Assembly (NCBI GenBank): GCA_036505635.1
Contig: DASXTC010000038.1
Coordinates: forward strand, 1-64,000
Length of the DNA stretch: 64,000 nucleotides
Source: DASXTC01 sp036505635
GTDB taxonomy: Bacteria > Acidobacteriota > Polarisedimenticolia > JACPZX01 > DASXTC01
Direction of reading: 5' to 3'
Shown: in pieces, positions 1 to 7,368 of the stretch
Layout of the letters: each line of letters starts with the position of its first letter
How positions within the stretch are numbered: position 1 is the first letter of the stretch
The notes under the pieces: generated by a model
Told to the model about the DNA's origin: nothing
Databases searched by the model: none
What the model saw: the letters and a program-made list of their open reading frames with translations, nothing else
Translations under genes and position numbers: made by a program

Positions 1-109
1 GTCAGCGCTCCTCGACGATGTCTCGCATCGACTTCGTCGCGCTTCCTCGGATCCGGCCCCGCGGCGCTCGCAACGCGACCCGAGCCATTACTCGGACACA
101 CTCCTAGCG
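1..109. repeat. 109-bp dispersed repeat, copy 1 (cut by window edge)
   Basis: This segment aligns without gaps to 10561-10669 at a constant offset of 10560; by hand count about 75 of 109 positions match, and 83-109 match perfectly (27 bp). Three short helices can be drawn: 16-20 with 26-30, 46-50 with 80-84, and 56-58 with 63-65. In the other copy the same positions still pair although four base pairs differ. The stop codon of the 58-aa gene (104-106, minus strand) lies inside the conserved core, so the element begins at the end of that gene. The left limit may lie outside the window. Its function is unknown. Confidence 0.7.
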
Positions 110-280
110 TTTGATCGGTTTGTCCGGGAGGCGAGCGGGCTTGCGGCGTGGACCGATGCGGCGCTCGGGCCCCGTGTAATCGGGCGTGTCAATGATGCGC
201 CGGTCGACCCCGCTGCGCCGCTCGAGCGAGCCACCGTTGCCGCCGTTTCCGCCCTTGCCGGGCTTGCCCTTCGCGGACAT
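104..280 (-). CDS. Small basic protein with RRSGVDRR/GPERR motifs, coupled to the upstream c-di-GMP gene
   Basis: This is a 58-aa product with a Gly/Lys-rich start and then ERRSGVDRR (residues 20-28) and YTGPERR (35-41). The RRSGxDRR...GPERR pattern is familiar to me from the flexible tails of GGDEF and PilZ proteins, where its role is not established. The ATG at 280 overlaps the TGA of the HD-GYP/GGDEF gene (TGATG), which implies translational coupling and one operon. The frame is open to TAG at 104-106, which falls in the conserved core of a dispersed repeat. There is no signal peptide or membrane segment. Function unknown; a c-di-GMP-related role is inferred from context only. Confidence 0.6.
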   Translation of the reverse strand: MSAKGKPGKGGNGGNGGSLERRSGVDRRIIDTPDYTGPERRIGPRRKPARLPDKPIKR

Positions 281-2781
281 CAATGCCTCACGAGGTCCGG
301 GTCCCCGGCGGGGGACTCCTCCCGCCTCGCGCGCAGGCGCTCCCGGGAGAGGCCGGGGCTCCTCCGGTTGCGGGACTTCTCCTCCTCGAGGCGCGAGGTG
401 GCGGCGGCCATCAGCGACTCGAAGTCCTCACCATCAGCCGGCATCGTGGCATGACCGATCGAGAGGGACATCCGCACGGGCTTACCGGGCCTCGCCTCCA
501 TGCAGTAGTCGAGGGCCGCTTCCCTGATCCGCTCCACGACCTGCTCGACCTCGCCGCCCGCCAGCCGTGGGAGAAGCGCGACGAACTCGTCTCCCGCGTA
601 TCGGATGCAGGTGTCGCACAGGCGAAGCTGGGAGCGGATCGCTTTGGCCATCCCCATGAGGAACCGGTCTCCGGCATGGTGGCCGAAATCATCGTTGATC
701 TCCCTGAATTTGTCGATATCCATGAGCATCAAGGTCAAGGAGGTCCCTTCCTCACGCGCCTTGGTAGCCTCCTGATCGAAAGCGATGAACATGTAACGCG
801 AGTTGGGAAGGCCGGTCAGCGAGTCGGTGAGCGCGTGCTCCTGGGTCTGCTCGAAGAGGAGCCCGGTTCGGATGGCGCCGGCGACCTGCCGGGCGATGAG
901 CGCCAGCAGCCGCTCCTCCTGGGGGGAGTAGTCCGACTCGGCGAGATCGTAGAGGGCGACCACCCCCACCAGAGCGTCCTCCACCATGAGGGGGGCGACC
1001 AGTGATGACCGTAGCGGCGCGATGTCGGGATGGTCCGCGATCTCCTCCAGATCGGACCGGCCACCGTCACGGCCCTGCGGGAGGCTAAGCCCCGCGGCGC
1101 TGAGCGTGCGACCCTGGAGGGCGGCCCAGCCCGAATGCTTCTGCCCGAGCGGGATGGTGATCTCGAGGATCTTCGATGCGCCCGCGCCCACCGCGAACCG
1201 GGGACGCAGCACCTCATGGTCGGAGTCCACCAGATAGATGGCGCACGCCGAGAAGTGGATCAGGTGCTGGATCCTGGCCGCGATCAGGGCGAACGACTCT
1301 TCGAGGTTGAGGGATTTGCCGAGGACCTGGCTTATCTCGTGAAGCGAGTAAACCTCCATGTGCGACGACGCGATCCGATCCAGCACCGCCTGGAGCGGGG
1401 GGGTGACCTTGCGGGTGTCGGCTCCCGGCAGGCGCGACCGGAGGCTCTCCGCCTCATCGCCGGCCCTGGCCGTCTGCCGCTCCTCAGCGAGCACGGAATC
1501 CTCGAACTCGGTGTGATGCTCCACGAGCACCCGCACCACGCGGGGATCGAACAAGGTGCCCGCGTTCCTCTCGAGATAGGACACCGCGTCGCGCACGGGC
1601 AGGCCGCAGCGGTAGGGGCGCTCCGATGTGAGGGCTTCGAAGGTGTCCGCCGCCGCCAGAATGCGCGCTCCGAGGGGGATCTCCAGGCCGACCAGGTGGC
1701 CCGGGTATCCACTGCCGTCGTACCGCTCGTGATGATGCCGGACCATGGCGGTGACGCGTGAGGAAAGCGAGGTCGTCTCGAGGATCTCGGCGCCCACCTT
1801 TGCGTGGCTCGACATCACCTGGAATTCCTCGGTGGTCAGGCTGGCCGGCTTGGAGAGGATCGATTCCGGGACCACCAGCTTGCCTATGTCGTGCAGGAGC
1901 GCGGCGTACTCCAGATCCTCGATCTCGTCGGCGGGGAGCCCGAGCCGGCGTCCGACTCCGACGGCGTAGAGCCTCATGCGCCTCAGGTGCCGCTCCGAGG
2001 TGCGGTCCTTCGCCTCGATCGCCAGGGCGATCGACTCCACCAGGGCGAGCCCCGTCCTGGCGCGCCGATCGGAGGCCCGGACGCGCTGACGCTGCCCGAG
2101 GCCCACGCCGGTCATGGCCAGGGCGCCCAGCCCCGCGAAGGCGAGACAGGCAAGCACGACCGGCTCCCCCAGCGGTCCTTCGGCCGACGCCAGCGCGATT
2201 GCGGCGGTTGCCGCGACCATCGAGGCGCATGCCGCGCCCAGGAGCTGGAGCAGGATCTCGGACGCGCCGCGTGGCCGATCCGGAGAGCCGGGAATCGAGA
2301 GGCGCATCACGAGCCAGGCCATGAGCGTCCCCGCGGCGCAGATGCCAAGGACCTGGATCACCTGCTCGGAGGAGGGAGCGTGCGGGAATGCCCGATTCTG
2401 GAGCGCCAGACCGAATGTTGATATCCCGCTCGACACGATCCCGGCGGCCAGCGACACCGCGCCGGCGGCGGCCCAGCCGCTCAGCCACCGGCGCTCGGAC
2501 CACCTCTCTTCCTCCATCGGCGCGAGCGCCGTGGCGAGCCCGGCGATGAAGCCGGCGGTCATCGCCTGCGAGATCTCTCCCACAACGGCGATCATCCCGA
2601 CGACCGGGAGGCTCAGCGGAAGCTGGGGGAGCCCGGCGGGCCGCAGCGGAATGAGACCCCCGGCCGCGCAGATCGCCACCAGCGTGATGAAGGTCCAGGT
2701 GGGCGCGATCGGGTCGAAGGTGCAGGCGGCGAGCGTGAGGCCGAGGCCGGCCAGACCGACGACAAGCGGGGGAGTTCTCAT
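280..2781 (-). CDS. Membrane-anchored HD-GYP / GAF / GGDEF c-di-GMP turnover protein
   Basis: The product (833 aa) has six to eight hydrophobic segments in residues 1-230. An HD-GYP phosphodiesterase domain follows (HDIGK at 297-301, HHERYDGSGYPG near 350-361), then a GAF domain (about 485-640) and a C-terminal GGDEF domain (about 650-810). The GGDEF signature reads AGDEF at 729-733, a variant known in active cyclases, and an RxxD inhibitory site sits at 720-723 with the usual five-residue spacing. Both catalytic signatures therefore look intact, so the protein may make and break c-di-GMP, with the GAF or membrane part sensing a signal. The 3' end overlaps the start of the 58-aa gene. No strong ribosome site is seen before the ATG. 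Confidence 0.93.
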   Translation of the reverse strand: MRTPPLVVGLAGLGLTLAACTFDPIAPTWTFITLVAICAAGGLIPLRPAGLPQLPLSLPVVGMIAVVGEISQAMTAGFIAGLATALAPMEEERWSERRWLSGWAAAGAVSLAAGIVSSGISTFGLALQNRAFPHAPSSEQVIQVLGICAAGTLMAWLVMRLSIPGSPDRPRGASEILLQLLGAACASMVAATAAIALASAEGPLGEPVVLACLAFAGLGALAMTGVGLGQRQRVRASDRRARTGLALVESIALAIEAKDRTSERHLRRMRLYAVGVGRRLGLPADEIEDLEYAALLHDIGKLVVPESILSKPASLTTEEFQVMSSHAKVGAEILETTSLSSRVTAMVRHHHERYDGSGYPGHLVGLEIPLGARILAAADTFEALTSERPYRCGLPVRDAVSYLERNAGTLFDPRVVRVLVEHHTEFEDSVLAEERQTARAGDEAESLRSRLPGADTRKVTPPLQAVLDRIASSHMEVYSLHEISQVLGKSLNLEESFALIAARIQHLIHFSACAIYLVDSDHEVLRPRFAVGAGASKILEITIPLGQKHSGWAALQGRTLSAAGLSLPQGRDGGRSDLEEIADHPDIAPLRSSLVAPLMVEDALVGVVALYDLAESDYSPQEERLLALIARQVAGAIRTGLLFEQTQEHALTDSLTGLPNSRYMFIAFDQEATKAREEGTSLTLMLMDIDKFREINDDFGHHAGDRFLMGMAKAIRSQLRLCDTCIRYAGDEFVALLPRLAGGEVEQVVERIREAALDYCMEARPGKPVRMSLSIGHATMPADGEDFESLMAAATSRLEEEKSRNRRSPGLSRERLRARREESPAGDPDLVRH

Positions 2782-2937
2782 GGGGACGTGGCGCCTGAAA
2801 ACCGCACCCGGAGCCTCCCGCGCCAGCCACTGAAGCGCGAAAGGCTCCGGGTGGAAAGTCCCTGAAGATTCCCCCTCCCCCCGTTATTGGGGCCCTGCCG
2901 GAGGCGGGTCACTCCAGGGAACCTCACAATCTCTTTT

Positions 2938-4722
2938 CTAGAAGGGGCAACTGCCGTCGCCGGCCGAATGCTGCCAGGCGATGCCTTGACTCGTGATCGC
3001 CTCGCTGGTCATGTTCTGCCAGACGATCCCTTCAGCGACCGCGTTCTGCCAGACGATTCCCGCCGCCTTCGCGTTCTGCCAGACGATCCCTGCGGCCTTC
3101 GCGTGCTGCCAGGCGATGCCGTTTCCCGTCAAGCAGGGATCCTCGAAGAAGGCGATCGACTGGATCACTTCCTCGCCCCACAGCGCGGGATCCCCGTACA
3201 GGTCCTCGAGGCTCCACAGGTCGGGATCCCCCCACGCGGCTCCGGTGTCGCTGATGAGCACGCCGCTGGCTGTCAGAGGCTCCACTGCGACGACCGGCGA
3301 CGCGGACGAGGCCGCACGCTCCGGCGCGAGGTCCGAGGAGGCTTCGGCGATTGCGGACGCGACATCGATCATGCCGGCGCCGCGGGTGAAGATGTCGGCT
3401 CCGCCGCCGTGATCTGCGTGGCGCATCAGGCGGGCCTTGACGTCGTCGGGGCTCAAGGTCGGATCGGCCTGGAGCATCAGCGCGACCGCGCCCGACACCA
3501 GGGCGGCCGCCATGCTCGAGCCGCTCAGCTGGAAGTAGCGCGCCTCCAGAGCCGGGCTCGATCCAAGGCGGTTGGCGCTGATGCGAGCCTCGGGCAGCGT
3601 CCGGTCCAGTGTGGAATGGGGCACTCGAAGCGACACGATGCGCACCCCGGGAGCCACAATATCCGGCTTCACCGTCATGTCGAGGCGCGCGGGCCCTCGA
3701 GAGGAAAAGGGCGCCACTTCGTCGTCCCCCCGTCCGGCGGTGTTGCGGTCGTCAAGCGCGCCCACGGCGATGACCAGCGGATCGTTGGCCGGGCTCGCGA
3801 TGGTCCCGTAGCCTGTCCCGGTGAGACCCGCATTGCCGGCGGAGGCGACCACCACGAGGCCGGCCCGCCAGGCCCTCTCGACCGCCTGCGCGAGCGGGTC
3901 GGTGCCGGCCGGCTCGTCGATCGGCTGGCCCAGCGAGAGGTTCACGACTCCGAGAGCGAACTCGCGCCGGTGCTCCATGCACCACTGAAGCGCCGCGATG
4001 ACGTCGCTCGTGCGGCCCATTCCCTTGTGGTCCAGCACGCGAAGGGAGACCAGGTGCGCGCCCGGGGCCATCCCGCCGAGATAGCCTCCCGGCTCGACGG
4101 GCGAAGCGACGGACCTGCCCGCGATGATCCCCGCGACATGCGTTCCATGTCCGTAGGGGTCGGCGGCCAGGTCGGAGCCCTGCCGCGTCGGATCGATGAA
4201 GTCGACCGAGGCGCGGACAACGCCCGCGGGCAGGTCCTCATGTGGATAGATGCCGGAATCGATGACCGCCACACCGACACCACGGCCGGTCGGACCGGCC
4301 GAGCCGGCGCCCGGACCGCGTGACCAGGATGCGCCGGCTGCCTGGGCCGCGACGTCCATCGCCGACAGGACCAGCCTGTTGGGGGAGATGCGTCGCACGG
4401 CAGGATCCAGGACGAGGTCGGCGATGTCGGCCGCCGTCAATGTGGCGGCCATGCCGTCCACGAGCCCCAGATCGCGCCCGATGACCCCTCCTCGTTTCAG
4501 GAGGCGCGAGCGCAAGACCGGAGCGGTGCCCGGCTCCCCCTGGATGATGACGTCGATCAGATCAGATGAGTCGGCCGCGCTGGCGATCCGATCGGCGAGA
4601 TCGGCCGGGAGCTTGCCCGGGCGACCGCCGCGGTCCGCCGGCTGGCCCGCGAAGACCAGAGAACCCGCAACGAGGGACGCGCCGCAGCAGAGCTTCAGGG
4701 ATCGCAGGAGCGTGATTCGCAT
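2938..4722 (-). CDS. Secreted S8 family (subtilisin-like) serine protease with C-terminal WQN repeats
   Basis: The 594-aa product starts at ATG 4722, giving a signal peptide (residues 1-26); an in-frame upstream extension lacks one and would run through the promoter. An I9-like propeptide region (about 55-118) precedes the protease domain. The triad is Asp155 (AVIDSGI), His192 (GHGTHVAG) and Ser403 (GSSMA), with oxyanion Asn297 (SAGNAG). The last 60 residues (535-585) hold five copies of GI(V/A)WQ(N/H), four of them ten residues apart, encoded by 2968-3120. Such tails occur on subtilases of some uncultured lineages but their role is unknown to me; sorting, anchoring or binding are possible. 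It is transcribed away from the gene at 5024 and probably matures outside the cytoplasm. Confidence 0.92.
   Translation of the reverse strand: MRITLLRSLKLCCGASLVAGSLVFAGQPADRGGRPGKLPADLADRIASAADSSDLIDVIIQGEPGTAPVLRSRLLKRGGVIGRDLGLVDGMAATLTAADIADLVLDPAVRRISPNRLVLSAMDVAAQAAGASWSRGPGAGSAGPTGRGVGVAVIDSGIYPHEDLPAGVVRASVDFIDPTRQGSDLAADPYGHGTHVAGIIAGRSVASPVEPGGYLGGMAPGAHLVSLRVLDHKGMGRTSDVIAALQWCMEHRREFALGVVNLSLGQPIDEPAGTDPLAQAVERAWRAGLVVVASAGNAGLTGTGYGTIASPANDPLVIAVGALDDRNTAGRGDDEVAPFSSRGPARLDMTVKPDIVAPGVRIVSLRVPHSTLDRTLPEARISANRLGSSPALEARYFQLSGSSMAAALVSGAVALMLQADPTLSPDDVKARLMRHADHGGGADIFTRGAGMIDVASAIAEASSDLAPERAASSASPVVAVEPLTASGVLISDTGAAWGDPDLWSLEDLYGDPALWGEEVIQSIAFFEDPCLTGNGIAWQHAKAAGIVWQNAKAAGIVWQNAVAEGIVWQNMTSEAITSQGIAWQHSAGDGSCPF
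2968..3120 (-). repeat. Coding tandem repeat, GI(V/A)WQ(N/H) units
   Basis: Five hexapeptide units at the C-terminus of the S8 protease start at residues 535, 545, 555, 565 and 580. The first four have a strict 10-residue period with AKAA, AKAA and AVAE spacers; the fifth follows a 9-residue linker. At the DNA level this gives near-identical 30-bp units, a substrate for slippage or recombination that could change copy number between strains. Confidence 0.85.
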
Positions 4723-4769
4723 TGTCTCGACCTCGGACCTTGCTCCAGTTGTGGGATGGTGTCGCGACA

Positions 4770-4799
4770 GAGTATGAGGGCCTTGTTTGCATTGGTCAA
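4770..4799 (-). promoter_or_regulatory. Candidate sigma-70-type promoter for the S8 protease
   Basis: On the minus strand TTGACC (4799-4794) is followed after 18 bases by ATACTC (4775-4770), about 48 bases before the ATG at 4722. The -35 box is good and the -10 box moderate. The 301-bp divergent spacer is visibly richer in A/T than its surroundings, which fits a promoter region. Confidence 0.4.
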
Positions 4800-4965
4800 T
4801 TCGACAAAATGACAACTGGAAAGTTTTTTTTTCGCTATTCACTTGACGGTGCGCGCAGACAAGGAATACACGTAACTCGCTGCGAGAAGGCATTTTGGGC
4901 TGTCACCCACTGTCGGAAGGAAAAGACCGGAGGATGGAGACTCACGCGAGAGAGCCAATGGGCGA

Positions 4966-4994
4966 TTGAAGCGGAACATACGTCCGGCTATACT
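4966..4994 (+). promoter_or_regulatory. Near-consensus sigma-70 promoter for the 5024-9600 gene set
   Basis: TTGAAG (4966-4971), a 17-base spacer and TATACT (4989-4994) form one of the best promoters in the window. The predicted transcript starts near 5001, leaving a leader of about 20 bases that carries a GGAGGG ribosome site five bases before the ATG at 5024. Confidence 0.6.
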
Positions 4995-5023
4995 GCGCGC
5001 ATACTTGGTGCAGTGGAGGGTTC

Positions 5024-5518
5024 ATGGGACGGGAGAGCGGGACGTATACAACCAACGAGCAGATCGCTCGCCGAGTGTATCGAAGCCTCAAGACCGCTTC
5101 GGACGACGCGCGCAAGACAGACCCGATCCTGGCGTTTCACTTCAGAGGCAAGGACGACTACATCCTGATGCGCTGCAACAAGGATCCCGAGATCACCATC
5201 AAGGGGAAGGACCAGCCCGCGGGCGAGGTGAAGTTTTTTGCGTACAGCGACTTCTCCGACTATGATGAGAAGGATGTCCTCTTGAAGCTCAAGGATCAGA
5301 TCGATCTCATCGAACTCTACCGCAAGGGCGCCATCGAGGCTCTCTCTTTTCATTCCTGGGGCGAGTTCACCAAGTGGCTGGATACTCTCGACGAGAACGG
5401 CGTGCAGATCTCTCTGAAGCTTCCCTGCCTCGTCTATCGCGCGGTGAAGAACCAGACGCCTTCGATGCAGAACTTCATCGTCGAGGCGATCAAGAAAAGC
5501 CTCAAGACCGAAGGTTGA
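5024..5518 (+). CDS. Conserved-looking cytosolic protein of unknown function
   Basis: The 164-aa product is charged, with no signal peptide or membrane segment and no motif I recognise. It looks like an alpha/beta globular protein: basic N-terminus, a central Asp/Glu/Lys-rich stretch (YDEKDVLLKLKDQIDLIELY, about residues 78-97) and a helical C-terminus. The ATG is preceded by GGAGGG and a strong promoter. The stop overlaps a possible TTG start of the next gene and lies eight bases before the preferred GTG, so it is probably cotranscribed with the S55 peptidase and the propeller protein. Function cannot be assigned; a regulatory or adaptor role would be speculation. Confidence 0.75.
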   Translation: MGRESGTYTTNEQIARRVYRSLKTASDDARKTDPILAFHFRGKDDYILMRCNKDPEITIKGKDQPAGEVKFFAYSDFSDYDEKDVLLKLKDQIDLIELYRKGAIEALSFHSWGEFTKWLDTLDENGVQISLKLPCLVYRAVKNQTPSMQNFIVEAIKKSLKTEG

Positions 5519-5526
5519 TTCGCGGC

Positions 5527-7350
5527 GTGTCGCACCTCCGGCTCGCGCTCCCCGCGCTCCTGACCCTCGCCCTCTCCGTCGCGCCGGCCGCCGAGCCGCC
5601 GGCTCCCGCCCCGGAGCGCGTCGAGATCATGCCGCTGTCCGAGGTCCGCCCCGGGATGCGGGCGACCGCGCGCACCGTCTTCGAAGGGGACCGCAGCGAG
5701 GAGTTCCAGGCCGAGATCCTCGGCGTGATGGACAACTCCCTCGGCCCGGGACAGAGCCTGATCCTCGCGCGCCTCACGGGCCCGCGCGTGGAGTTCACGG
5801 GGGTGGCGGCGGGGATGAGCGGCAGCCCGGTCTACGTCGAAGGGCGCCTCGTCGGGGCCATCTCATATCGGCTGGGCACGTTCCTCAAGGAGGCGATCGC
5901 CGGCGTGACGCCGATCGAGTACATGCTGGAGCTCGGCTCGGATGAAGGAGCCGGAGCAGCCGTCGCCTCGCTTCCCTCGCCCGAATCGTTCCTGCGCGAT
6001 CCGGGCGCGTTCGCCGGGAGGCTGGAGCCGATCGAGGCTCCGGTGGTCGCCGTCGGGGCGCCGGCCCGCGCCCTGCAGCTTTTCGCGGAGGATCTGGCCC
6101 GGCTGGGGCTCGGCACGGTCGTCCCGGGGGGTGCGGCCGGCCCGACCACGGGGGGTGGACCGGCGCCGGGCTCGAACCCCGTGCGCCCCGGGGATCCGAT
6201 CGCGATGCAGCTCGCCACCGGGGACATCTCCATGGGCGCCACGGGCACCGTCACGCACGTGGACGGAAACAGGCTCTACGCCTTCGGGCACCCGGGGTTC
6301 CTTTACGGCGCGGCCGATGTGCCGATGGCGCGCGCGGAGATCTACCTCACGCTCGCCTCGGTGCAGGCTTCCACCAAGATGGGCCGCACTCTCGACACGA
6401 TCGGGACCTTCACCCAGAGTCGCCTGCCCGGCATCGCCGGCGTCATGGGCCCCGTTCCCAGAATGCTCCCGCTCACCGTGCGAATGGGGGGCCTCGACAT
6501 GGCCGGCGCGGCAAGCCCGGGCGCCGCGGCGGCTCCCGAGAGGGTGTTCCATTACGAGGTGCTCGACCATCGCGACTTCACGCCGCTGCTGGTGGCGTTC
6601 CTGACGGCCTCGAGCCTCTTCAACACGCCCTGGTACGCCGATGAGATGACCCTCTCGCTGTCGGGGCGGATCGGCCTCGAGGGACACCCCGACCTGATCC
6701 TCAACGACCTCTATACGGGCATCGCGGCGAGCCAGCCCGCGCTGGTGGACCTGACGCGGGACGTCCAGTCGCTCTTCGGCGCCGTCTTCCAGAACCGCTT
6801 CGAGCGTGCGAAGGTCCGGTCGATCGATCTGAAGATCGATACCGTGGAGCGGGCCAGGCTGAGCTTCGTGGAAGGGGTCTATCCGACGCGCACGGAGGTC
6901 GACCCGGGCGAGGAGGTCGAGTTCCGGGTGCTGATCCGCCCCTTCCGCGGCGACGCCTACACGCGCAAGTTCGTCTACCGGGTCCCGGAGGGGTGTCCCG
7001 AGGGAACGCTCAACGTCTTTGTCGGTGGAGCCAACCTGATGGGTGCGAGCGAACGCAATCTGCTCGGGCGCCAGGTGAGCCAGGCCGACAACCTGGATCA
7101 GCTCATCACGCTCATCAACCGCCTGCGCACCAGCGACAAGCTCTACATGAAGCTCACGCGCCGGATCGGCGGCGCGGTGGTGCTGAGCGAGGTGATGCCG
7201 GCGCTCCCCCCCTCGGTGCTGGCGACGCTCGTGGGAAACCGCGGCTCGGGCGAGGTGACTCCGCTGGCCGAGACGACCCTGCATGAAGAGGAAATCCCCC
7301 TTGGCCAGATCATCGTCGGTGGGACGATGATTCCGCTCAACGTCAGATGA
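5527..7350 (+). CDS. Secreted SpoIVB-type (S55) peptidase domain protein
   Basis: The GTG at 5527 gives 607 aa beginning directly with a signal peptide (residues 1-22); a TTG at 5515 that overlaps the previous stop is an alternative. The S55 signature GMSGSP at 96-101 supplies the probable nucleophile (first Ser) and FGHPG at 253-257 the conserved His. In Bacillus SpoIVB this family cuts a partner during sporulation signalling. Homologues in non-sporulating Gram-negatives usually lack known substrates. A long C-terminal region (about 290-607) carries no familiar domain and probably forms beta-rich modules. The operon position beside a secreted beta-propeller protein suggests a shared periplasmic or surface role, which is inference. 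Confidence 0.8.
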   Translation: MSHLRLALPALLTLALSVAPAAEPPAPAPERVEIMPLSEVRPGMRATARTVFEGDRSEEFQAEILGVMDNSLGPGQSLILARLTGPRVEFTGVAAGMSGSPVYVEGRLVGAISYRLGTFLKEAIAGVTPIEYMLELGSDEGAGAAVASLPSPESFLRDPGAFAGRLEPIEAPVVAVGAPARALQLFAEDLARLGLGTVVPGGAAGPTTGGGPAPGSNPVRPGDPIAMQLATGDISMGATGTVTHVDGNRLYAFGHPGFLYGAADVPMARAEIYLTLASVQASTKMGRTLDTIGTFTQSRLPGIAGVMGPVPRMLPLTVRMGGLDMAGAASPGAAAAPERVFHYEVLDHRDFTPLLVAFLTASSLFNTPWYADEMTLSLSGRIGLEGHPDLILNDLYTGIAASQPALVDLTRDVQSLFGAVFQNRFERAKVRSIDLKIDTVERARLSFVEGVYPTRTEVDPGEEVEFRVLIRPFRGDAYTRKFVYRVPEGCPEGTLNVFVGGANLMGASERNLLGRQVSQADNLDQLITLINRLRTSDKLYMKLTRRIGGAVVLSEVMPALPPSVLATLVGNRGSGEVTPLAETTLHEEEIPLGQIIVGGTMIPLNVR

Positions 7351-7368
7351 CTTCCAGGTGAATCCAAG

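Noticed and set aside
2782..2937. Possible c-di-GMP riboswitch before the HD-GYP gene
   Set aside because: I could not find GEMM-type conserved boxes or the expected helices; only G/C-rich sequence is present.
2968..3120. Short regular repeats considered as a CRISPR array
   Set aside because: The 30-bp period has no unique spacers and is entirely in frame inside a protease gene.
2887..4323. Long plus-strand open frame opposite the S8 protease
   Set aside because: High GC leaves antisense frames open; the minus strand carries a clear subtilase with triad and signal peptide, and the plus frame has no recognisable domain.
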